A stretch of 5,405 nt of DNA from Clostridiales bacterium (lineage in GTDB: Bacteria > Bacillota > Desulfitobacteriia > Desulfitobacteriales > Desulfitobacteriaceae): assembly GCA_027357125.1 (NCBI GenBank), contig DAHVVW010000173.1:1-5405 (forward strand), in the 5' to 3' direction. A program made the translations under genes and the position numbers. Positions 1 to 5,405 of this stretch are shown here, piece after piece (the stretch's first letter is position 1; each line of letters begins with the position of its first letter). The notes under the pieces are model-generated. The model was not told the DNA's origin, did not search any database, and was given only the letters and a program-made list of their open reading frames with translations.

Positions 1-752
1 CCCAAGATACGGATATTTCTCCGTTCGATCCCGGGGCTTATGCTTCGCGGCAGACTTATATTACCGGGATGGCTGTGAATAAGGCAGCGTTGGAAGTCAA
101 AGAGAAGATTCTGGACTTTGTCTGGGGAATGACGGATATTCCGGCTGAGATGTTGGATCTTAAAGAGCAAAACATCGTTTACAAGCATTCAGGCCAAGTC
201 CTGATGCCTTTGGCTGAAGCGGCCATGCACACGTACTATGACACAGTTTTTGCCAAACCGGTTACAAGCGATACATCCAATAACGCCCGGGTCAATGCCA
301 TGTCATTTGGCGTGACTTTTGCAGAGGTTGAAGTTGATATCAAGACCGGAAAAATAGAAGTCTTGGAAATTTACAATGTGCACGACTCAGGTAAGATTAT
401 TAACCCGCAACTGGCAGAAGGGCAAGTGCACGGCGGGGTAAGCATGGGAATCGGGTATGCCCTGATGGAGCAAATGCTTTTTGATGAAAAAACCGGCAAG
501 CCGTTAAACAACAACCTGCTTGATTATAAGCTGCCAACCATGATGGATACTCCGGAAATCGGCGCGGCGTTTGTGGAAACTGAAGACCCGACCAGCGCGT
601 TTGGGGTGAAGTCCTTGGGAGAACCTCCGGTTATTTCCCCGGCACCTGCCATCAGAAATGCGGTGCTGAATGCAACGGGTGTGGCCTTTGATCGCTTGCC
701 TATGAACCCGCAGCGCGTATACGAGAGGTTCAAGAAAGCCGGATTAATTTAG
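1..752 (+). CDS. xdhA: Xanthine dehydrogenase molybdenum-binding subunit XdhA, 3' part (5' end outside window)
   Basis: This is the C-terminal third of the molybdopterin (Moco) subunit of xanthine dehydrogenase, which hydroxylates hypoxanthine or xanthine at the Mo centre in the cytoplasm. The reading frame is open from nt 3, so 249 residues are visible; the family is usually about 750 residues long, and the start lies upstream. The ATG at 69 is internal: the residues before it (DTDISPFDPGAYASRQTY, from nt 6) are already conserved family sequence. Other visible motifs are NVHDSGKIINPQLAEGQVHGG (split over nt 378-437), the Moco-contacting GQ-x-x-GG stretch, and GVKSLGEPP (nt 603-629). The Glu of GEPP (codon 621-623) matches the catalytic base glutamate of XDH enzymes. 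The tail ends in RVYERFKKAGLI, very like the end of E. coli XdhA as I remember it. The gene ends at TAG 750-752, 15 nt before xdhB. Some close relatives carry labile selenium at the Mo site; the sequence shown cannot tell. Confidence 0.95.
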   Translation, partial: QDTDISPFDPGAYASRQTYITGMAVNKAALEVKEKILDFVWGMTDIPAEMLDLKEQNIVYKHSGQVLMPLAEAAMHTYYDTVFAKPVTSDTSNNARVNAMSFGVTFAEVEVDIKTGKIEVLEIYNVHDSGKIINPQLAEGQVHGGVSMGIGYALMEQMLFDEKTGKPLNNNLLDYKLPTMMDTPEIGAAFVETEDPTSAFGVKSLGEPPVISPAPAIRNAVLNATGVAFDRLPMNPQRVYERFKKAGLI

Positions 753-767
753 GAAGGCGGTGGTTTG

Positions 768-1649
768 ATGTATAAAATTAAGGGATACTGGGACGCGCAC
801 ACAGTCCCTGAAGCAACTGAGCTTTTGGCTCAAAATCCTCAGCTCAGAATCATTGCCGGAGGCACGGATGTCCTCATTAAAATGCATCATGGGCAGTTCG
901 CGGAGGCAGAACTTTTAAGCATTCGTGGCATCAAGTCACTTCAAAGCATCAGGCAGTCGGAAGACGGCACAATCCTAATCGGGGCTTTGGCCACTTTCAG
1001 TCAAATTTTTAACGACCCCGTGATTCAAGCAAATATCCCTGTTTTAGGGGAAGCGGCCATCTCGATGGGCGGCCCGCAAATCCGCAACATCGCCACCATG
1101 GGCGGGAATATCTGCAATGGGGCGACCTCGGCGGACAGCGCCTCCACACTCTTCGCCCTTAATGCTAGCTTGAGGCTTGAGTCAAGCGCAGGCGAGAGGC
1201 TTGTTCCAATCCGGGAATTTTATCTGGGTCCGGGCAAAGTTGATTTGAAGCCTGGAGAACTCCTAACCGAGTTTGTGATCTCAGCGCAAGAGTATCAGGG
1301 CTTTGGCGGGCATTACATCAAGTTTGCCACGCGCAAGGCCATGGATATCGCTACTTTAGGAGTTTCGGCCATGTGCCGGGTAGACGGGAATACCTTAGCC
1401 GAAGTAAGAATCGGGCTGGGTGTAGCCGGACCGACCCCGTTAAGATGTGTTGAGGCTGAAGAATTTGCCCAAGGCCAGGAGATCACGGCCGCAACCTTAG
1501 CAGAAATCGGCAAACTGGCCGTGAAATCCACGAAAGCCAGGACCTCCTGGCGGGCTTCCAAGGAATACCGGGAACATTTAGTCGAGGAGCTCACGCAAAG
1601 GGCACTCAAAACTGCCATTGTCAGGGCTGGAGGTGAAGAACTTGCTTAA
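768..1649 (+). CDS. xdhB: Xanthine dehydrogenase FAD-binding subunit XdhB
   Basis: FAD subunit of the three-subunit xanthine dehydrogenase; it takes electrons from the XdhC iron-sulfur clusters and passes them to the final acceptor, normally NAD+. The 293 residues match the usual length (E. coli XdhB is about 292). Visible family motifs are [14 protein letters not shown] (about residues 28-41), the pyrophosphate-binding loop of the PCMH-type FAD domain; [18 protein letters not shown] (102-119) followed by TSADSA, the second FAD-contact region; and [12 protein letters not shown] (190-201), which starts the CO-dehydrogenase-flavoprotein-like C-terminal domain, ending with [13 protein letters not shown] (259-271). 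I prefer ATG 768 as start because an AAGGCGGT-type Shine-Dalgarno stretch lies about 6 nt upstream; the adjacent TTG at 765 would add one residue. There is no extra [4Fe-4S] insertion of the 4-hydroxybenzoyl-CoA reductase kind. Its end overlaps the start of xdhC. Confidence 0.96.
   Translation: MYKIKGYWDAHTVPEATELLAQNPQLRIIAGGTDVLIKMHHGQFAEAELLSIRGIKSLQSIRQSEDGTILIGALATFSQIFNDPVIQANIPVLGEAAISMGGPQIRNIATMGGNICNGATSADSASTLFALNASLRLESSAGERLVPIREFYLGPGKVDLKPGELLTEFVISAQEYQGFGGHYIKFATRKAMDIATLGVSAMCRVDGNTLAEVRIGLGVAGPTPLRCVEAEEFAQGQEITAATLAEIGKLAVKSTKARTSWRASKEYREHLVEELTQRALKTAIVRAGGEELA
1629..1635 (+). promoter_or_regulatory. Ribosome binding site GGAGGTG that sets the xdhC start
   Basis: A near-perfect Shine-Dalgarno sequence, GGAGGTG, lies inside the last codons of xdhB, 6 nt before TTG 1642. 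It has the right spacing for that codon but lies downstream of the alternative TTG at 1618, so it argues for a start at 1642. Being inside xdhB, it also implies translational coupling of the two subunits. Confidence 0.7.
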
Positions 1650-2142
1650 GAGAATTTTCTGCACGGTAAATGAGAAAGCGGTAAGCGTCGAAGTTGATGT
1701 ACGCGAATCTTTGCTTGAGGTCTTACGCAATCGTTTAGGGTACACCGGGGTCAAAAAAGGCTGCGGGGTCGGGGAATGCGGCGCGTGTACCGTGCTGGTT
1801 GACGGTACGCCCATTGATTCCTGCATCTATCTGGCTGTCTGGGCCGAAGACAAGAGCATTACAACGATTGAAGGGGTGGCCCATGACGGGGAGCTGTCTA
1901 AGGTGCAAAAGTCCTTTGTCGAAGAAGGGGCCGTTCAATGCGGTTTCTGCACTCCCGGCCTGGTTCTGACGACAACGGCGCTGGCGGAGAGCGGCAAAGA
2001 GTTGACGCGGGAGGAGCTTAAAAGAGAGTTGTCCGGGCATTTCTGCCGCTGCACAGGTTACAATAATATCCTTAAGGCAGCGGAAAAGTCCCTCGATTCT
2101 AAGGATCATAAAGGTGAGTGCGGTCACCACGAGGATAAATAA
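1642..2142 (+). CDS. xdhC: Xanthine dehydrogenase [2Fe-2S] iron-sulfur subunit XdhC
   Basis: Electron-transfer subunit of xanthine dehydrogenase, carrying electrons from the Mo centre of XdhA to FAD in XdhB through two [2Fe-2S] clusters. With the preferred TTG start at 1642 it has 166 residues (E. coli XdhC is about 159). The N-terminal plant-ferredoxin-type domain has [16 protein letters not shown] with C41, C46 and C49, and a fourth ligand C61. The C-terminal helical domain has QCGFCTPG (C100, C103) and FCRCTGY (C135, C137). All eight ligands are present. An in-frame TTG at 1618 would add eight residues but has no good ribosome binding site; a GTG at 1633 lies within the Shine-Dalgarno sequence. 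The start overlaps xdhB by 8 nt. The last residues (156-166) form a short Cys/His-rich tail, [11 protein letters not shown], beyond the conserved fold. The name follows the E. coli subunit naming; in other bacteria 'xdhC' means the Moco-insertion chaperone, which this is not. Confidence 0.95.
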   Translation: MLKRIFCTVNEKAVSVEVDVRESLLEVLRNRLGYTGVKKGCGVGECGACTVLVDGTPIDSCIYLAVWAEDKSITTIEGVAHDGELSKVQKSFVEEGAVQCGFCTPGLVLTTTALAESGKELTREELKRELSGHFCRCTGYNNILKAAEKSLDSKDHKGECGHHEDK

Positions 2143-2144
2143 AT

Positions 2145-2151
2145 AAGGAGG
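2145..2151 (+). promoter_or_regulatory. Ribosome binding site AAGGAGG of ygfK
   Basis: AAGGAGG, closely matching the anti-Shine-Dalgarno complement, lies 10 nt before ATG 2162 in the 19-nt gap after the xdhC stop. It supports ATG 2162 as start. It also suggests that ygfK is translated from its own strong site on the same transcript as xdhABC. Confidence 0.75.
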
Positions 2152-2161
2152 AGCGGAGAAA

Positions 2162-5100
2162 ATGAGCGATATTATGCGCCAAATCCCGTTTCAGAAGCTC
2201 GTAACCTGGGTATTTGAGGAGTACGGGCACAACAAGTCGATTTTCGGCATACCGGAAGGCAAGTTTTACAGTAATAAGAGCGGCAAGTTTATTACCATGT
2301 TCGGGGAAGCGCTTGACACGCCTATCGGTCCTGCAGCCGGACCCAACACACAATTGGCCCAAAACATCATTGCTTCTTACCTTAGCGGCAGCAGGTTTTT
2401 CGAGTTAAAGACCGTGCAAATTCTCGACAAGCTGGAATTTCCCAAACCGTGCATCAGGGCTGAGGACGAATGCTATAACACAGAATGGTCGACCGAACTT
2501 GCCATCGAAGAGGCCATGGCTGAGTATGTAAAAGCGTGGTTCGTGCTGCACATTCTGCAAAAGGAACTGTTTAATGTTGATGGACGTCGCTTTATGTTCA
2601 ACATGAGCGTCGGGTATGACCTGAAAGGGATCAAGTCCCCTAAGGTTGACGGCTTTATCGAAGGTTTGAAGGACGCTGCAAACACTGCGGTTTTCCAAGA
2701 GTGCAAGGCTGTCTTGCTCGCTGAAGCAGAGGCAGAGAAATTCCAAAACGTTAATAAAGAGTACATTGAGGGCATTTCTGCGAATATTTGCAATTCAATT
2801 ACCTTATCCACCATGCATGGCTGCCCGCCGGCTGAGATTGAGGCCATCAGCAAGTACCTGCTCAGCGAGAAGAAACTCCACACCTTCGTTAAGATGAATC
2901 CGACTCTGCTCGGCTACCGGTTTGTGCGCGACACTTTCGACAAAATGGGGTACACCTATGTTGAGCTGAAAGAGGAATCTTTCACGCACGATTTGCAGTA
3001 TGCAGATGGCGTAGCCATGTTAACAAGACTCAAAGAGGTTGCCAAAGAAAATAAGCGGGAATTTGGGGTTAAACTCTCCAATACCTTGCCCACGAAAATC
3101 ACCCAAGGAGAGCTGCCGGGGGAAGAAATGTATATGTCAGGCCGCTCGCTTTATCCCCTGACTATAAACTTGGCCCTCAAACTGGCAAGTGAATTTAACG
3201 GGGACCTACGGATTTCCTTTTCGGGCGGTGCGGACTTCTTTAACATTGCCAAGATTTTTGCCACCGGCATCCGGCCGATCACGATCGCTACCACCCTGCT
3301 CAAACCGGGCGGGTATACAAGGCTTCAGCAGATTGCAGCCGAACTGGAACCGACTTTAGACAACAACGAGTCTGCCCGGATTGACCTCGTCAAGTTGCAA
3401 GAGCTGGCTGCAAGTGCCTTCGCTGACCCCAACCACCTCAAAGACAAGAGACCCGGTGGTACCCGCAAGATCCAGCGGAAATTGCCGCTCGCCGACTGCT
3501 TCGCAGCCCCGTGCACATACGGCTGCCCGATCGGTCAGGATATCCCGGAATATACCCGTCTGGTCGGAGAGGGCCGTTATCAGGAGGCTTTCGCGGTTGT
3601 GGTGGACAAAAACCCGCTGCCGTTTATAACCGGTACAATTTGCAACCATAACTGCATGACTAAATGCACCCGCCTCGATTATGATGAATCAGTCCTAATC
3701 CGGGATCTGAAACTTATGGCTGCCACCAACGGATATGACGCTTTTATCGAGAAGTTAAGCCCGGCTGCGCCCAAGAGCCCGGCCAAAGCAGCAGTTATCG
3801 GGGCTGGCCCATCCGGCCTGGCCGCAGGCTACTTCCTGGCGCGAACCGGCCTTGAAGTCACAATCTTTGACAAAAGGAAAAAGGCGGGGGGCACTGTGGA
3901 ATATGTAATCCCTGACTTTAGGATTGCCCGCGGGGCTATTAATAACGATATTGAACTCATTAAGCGTATGGGCGTTAAGTTTGAGTTCGGCGCAGACCCG
4001 AATTTCTCCGTCACTGACCTCAAGGGGAAAGGTTACACTTACGTTTATCTAGCGATCGGGGCCGGGAAAACAAAGTCCTTAGGGCTGGAAGGGGACAGTC
4101 AAAAGGTGATGGGGGCGATTCCGTTCCTCGAAGAATTCAATAAGAACAGGAATGAGCTTAAGCCCGGCAAGAACGTGGCCGTCATCGGCGGCGGCAACTC
4201 GGCGATGGACGCCGCGCGGGCAGCCAAACGCCTCCCCGGAGTGGATAACGTCTATATCATCTACCGCCGAACCAAAGCATATATGCCCGCTGACAGGGAG
4301 GAACTGAACCTGGCTCTGGAAGACGGGGTAGTGTTCAAAGAACTCCTTGCTCCCATATCTCTCAAGGATGGGATTCTCAAATGCCAAAAGATGGAGCTGG
4401 GCCAGCCTGATTCTTCGGGCCGCCGCAGCCCGGTAGCAGTTAAAGGGGAATTTGAGTCAATTCCGGTTGACACTGCCCTTGCGGCGACGGGTGAACTGGT
4501 GGATTACGACCTTCTCCGCAAAAACGGTCTCGAAGTGGATGCTCAAGGAAAAATCAACATCAACCCCGAGACGCTGGAAAGCAGTGTGGAAAATGTTTTT
4601 GTCGGCGGGGATGCGCTCTATGGACCAGCTACGGTCGTGACCGCGATTGCCCACGCTAGCAAAGCTGCCAAAGCGATCGCCTTCAAGGAAAACCTTACTT
4701 TCGGACAAGCAATTGCGCCAACGATTTCCTTTGACAATGATAAACGCCTCACACAAATCGCGTCCAAGAAAGGTGTCCTTCAGGCCGCAGGCAGCGGTGC
4801 TGAAGAGGCTAACAGGTGCCTGGAATGCAATTACGTGTGCAACATTTGCACCGAAGTCTGCCCGAACCGGGCCAATGTCGTGCTTAAAGTGGACGGTCTT
4901 AAAAATGTTAACCAAGTCATCCACGTGGACGGGATGTGCAACGAGTGCGGCAACTGCGCTACGTTCTGTCCCAGTGATGGTGCCCCGTATCAAGATAAAT
5001 TCACTCTTTTCTGGAGTGAGGAAGACTTAGCCAACAGCGCGAATTCCGGTTTCCTGTTGCTGGAGGATGGAGCAGAGCCGGTATTCAAGGTCCGGCTTGA

Positions 5101-5221
5101 CGGCAAGATCCTGACGGCGCAATTTGAGGCGAGCGGGAAATCCAGGGTACTCGAGGATTCCGTGGCCGCGCTTATTTGGGCAGCTTACAAGAATTATAAT
5201 TACCTGATCAGCCAAGATTAA
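2162..5221 (+). CDS. ygfK: YgfK-type FMN/FAD/iron-sulfur oxidoreductase ('putative selenate reductase subunit YgfK')
   Basis: Large cytoplasmic redox protein of 1019 residues (E. coli YgfK is about 1032). Residues ~50-400 form a dihydroorotate-dehydrogenase/DPD-like FMN barrel: TPIGPAAGPNTQLAQ (53-67), FELKTVQ (80-86), STMHGCPPAEIEAI (216-229) with C221, VKMNPT (243-248), SFSGGADFFNIAKIFATG (352-369). Residues ~440-520 form a GltD-like helical Fe-S segment with C446, C451, C455, C494, C498 and C502. Residues ~541-855 form the FAD/NAD(P)H unit: GAGPSG (547-552, FAD), GGGNSA (676-681, nucleotide) followed by YRR (701-703), which suggests NADPH, and VFVGGDALYG (812-821, FAD). Residues ~884-937 form a ferredoxin domain with C886/C889/C893/C896/C900-P and C926/C929/C932/C936-P. 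About 80 YgfK-specific residues follow. No signal peptide or membrane segment is seen. Family members are known from clusters of selenium-dependent molybdenum hydroxylases and purine breakdown; the exact reaction is not shown by the sequence, and 'selenate reductase' is a legacy label. Its place directly after xdhC suggests a role in the same purine pathway. Confidence 0.93.
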   Translation: MSDIMRQIPFQKLVTWVFEEYGHNKSIFGIPEGKFYSNKSGKFITMFGEALDTPIGPAAGPNTQLAQNIIASYLSGSRFFELKTVQILDKLEFPKPCIRAEDECYNTEWSTELAIEEAMAEYVKAWFVLHILQKELFNVDGRRFMFNMSVGYDLKGIKSPKVDGFIEGLKDAANTAVFQECKAVLLAEAEAEKFQNVNKEYIEGISANICNSITLSTMHGCPPAEIEAISKYLLSEKKLHTFVKMNPTLLGYRFVRDTFDKMGYTYVELKEESFTHDLQYADGVAMLTRLKEVAKENKREFGVKLSNTLPTKITQGELPGEEMYMSGRSLYPLTINLALKLASEFNGDLRISFSGGADFFNIAKIFATGIRPITIATTLLKPGGYTRLQQIAAELEPTLDNNESARIDLVKLQELAASAFADPNHLKDKRPGGTRKIQRKLPLADCFAAPCTYGCPIGQDIPEYTRLVGEGRYQEAFAVVVDKNPLPFITGTICNHNCMTKCTRLDYDESVLIRDLKLMAATNGYDAFIEKLSPAAPKSPAKAAVIGAGPSGLAAGYFLARTGLEVTIFDKRKKAGGTVEYVIPDFRIARGAINNDIELIKRMGVKFEFGADPNFSVTDLKGKGYTYVYLAIGAGKTKSLGLEGDSQKVMGAIPFLEEFNKNRNELKPGKNVAVIGGGNSAMDAARAAKRLPGVDNVYIIYRRTKAYMPADREELNLALEDGVVFKELLAPISLKDGILKCQKMELGQPDSSGRRSPVAVKGEFESIPVDTALAATGELVDYDLLRKNGLEVDAQGKININPETLESSVENVFVGGDALYGPATVVTAIAHASKAAKAIAFKENLTFGQAIAPTISFDNDKRLTQIASKKGVLQAAGSGAEEANRCLECNYVCNICTEVCPNRANVVLKVDGLKNVNQVIHVDGMCNECGNCATFCPSDGAPYQDKFTLFWSEEDLANSANSGFLLLEDGAEPVFKVRLDGKILTAQFEASGKSRVLEDSVAALIWAAYKNYNYLISQD

Positions 5222-5227
5222 TTAAGG

Positions 5228-5245
5228 TAGCCATGTGCGGGGCTA
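5228..5245 (+). other. Weak stem-loop just after ygfK, not a clear terminator
   Basis: TAGCC (5228-5232) and GGCTA (5241-5245) form a perfect 5-bp inverted repeat with an 8-nt loop, starting 6 nt after the ygfK stop. The only T run (TTTTT, 5261-5265) comes 15 nt after the stem, too far for a classical intrinsic terminator. A 5-bp stem is short and could be chance, so its role is unknown. Confidence 0.2.
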
Positions 5246-5308
5246 GTTCCAGGGTGATTGTTTTTAAGGTTAGACATTTGGAAAAGGCGGGTGATGGATG
5301 GGCAGGAA

Positions 5309-5359
5309 AAAATAACAAACTAAAGAAAATAATAAACTAAAAAATATTACAAACTAAAA
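5309..5359. repeat. Three-copy 17-bp A-rich tandem repeat
   Basis: Three direct copies with an exact 17-bp period lie at 5309-5325, 5326-5342 and 5343-5359. The core AAACTAAA is identical in all three (5317, 5334, 5351). Copy 2 differs from copy 1 at two positions and copy 3 differs at three. The tract has almost no G and lies in the non-coding stretch after ygfK. It could be a simple repeat, a set of protein-binding sites, or part of the control region of a gene beyond the window; nothing here decides between these. Confidence 0.6.
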
Positions 5360-5405
5360 GATAAGGCCCGCAAACAACCCCCCGCACTGTTAAGTTACAA
5401 AGTTC

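Noticed and set aside
69..752. A complete 227-residue gene starting at ATG 69
   Set aside because: The frame is open upstream to nt 3 and encodes conserved XdhA sequence there, so ATG 69 is an internal methionine of a gene cut by the window edge.
4457..4993. Long antisense open frame (178 codons) under the 3' half of ygfK
   Set aside because: It lies opposite strongly conserved NAD(P)H/FAD and ferredoxin coding sequence, shows no recognisable motif and has no visible ribosome binding site; it is a shadow of ygfK codon use. The same holds for the antisense frames at 1735-2130 and 2473-2883.
2162..5221. ygfK as a plain glutamate synthase small subunit (gltD) or dihydroorotate dehydrogenase
   Set aside because: Only the middle part is GltD-like; the N-terminal FMN-barrel region and C-terminal ferredoxin domain in one 1019-residue chain match the YgfK family layout instead.
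5222..5265. Intrinsic terminator after ygfK
   Set aside because: The only nearby stem is 5 bp long and the T run is 15 nt away from it, so transcription may continue past the window or stop by another means.
5294..5323. Start-like signal (GGCGGGTG then ATG) with 9- and 5-codon frames at 5294 and 5298
   Set aside because: Both frames stop at once inside the A-rich repeat; nothing in them resembles a known leader peptide, and no following gene is visible.
5235..5387. 8-bp inverted repeat GTGCGGGG (5235-5242) / CCCCGCAC (5380-5387), with a nested GCGGG (5287-5291) / CCCGC (5367-5371), enclosing the tandem repeat
   Set aside because: The arms are 137 nt apart, and one perfect 8-bp pair is not rare among the many possible pairs in a stretch of 184 nt, so I see no reason to call it a structured RNA or mobile-element end without conservation data.

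Overview
The window holds the end of a xanthine dehydrogenase (XDH) operon plus a large flavo-iron-sulfur oxidoreductase, all on the + strand and tightly spaced. The order is xdhA (3' part only), xdhB, xdhC, ygfK. The first three encode the molybdopterin, FAD and 2x[2Fe-2S] subunits of a three-subunit XDH of the Escherichia coli XdhABC type. The fourth encodes a full-length YgfK-type protein, often annotated 'putative selenate reductase subunit YgfK'. Gaps are 15 nt (xdhA-xdhB), an 8-nt overlap (xdhB-xdhC, with the preferred start) and 19 nt (xdhC-ygfK), so one transcript is very likely.

Organism: mid-GC DNA, strong AGGAGG-like ribosome binding sites, a probable TTG start, and a gene set rich in iron-sulfur, flavin and molybdenum proteins suggest an anaerobic Firmicute of the Clostridia/Peptococcaceae kind. 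This is an inference from style and gene content, not a phylogenetic result.

Layout: 1-752 is the C-terminal third of XdhA, whose start lies upstream of the window. 768-1649 is XdhB, 1642-2142 is XdhC and 2162-5221 is YgfK. The last 184 bases (5222-5405) contain no convincing gene. They hold a three-copy, 17-bp-period A-rich tandem repeat, a weak short hairpin, and one doubtful 35-codon ORF. No classical intrinsic terminator is visible after ygfK.

How the parts may work together: XdhA hydroxylates a purine at the Mo centre, electrons pass through the XdhC [2Fe-2S] clusters to FAD in XdhB, and then to an acceptor such as NAD+. YgfK has the same modules as dihydropyrimidine dehydrogenase (DPD) in a different order: an FMN barrel first, then a GltD-like Fe-S/FAD/NAD(P)H unit, then a 2x[4Fe-4S] ferredoxin domain. 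The FMN barrel has a Cys that lines up with the DPD catalytic Cys. The most interesting hypothesis here is therefore that YgfK is an NAD(P)H-driven ring reductase (or the reverse), acting on the purine or its oxidation product next to XDH, and not a selenate reductase. This is inference from motif alignment by eye and from gene context.
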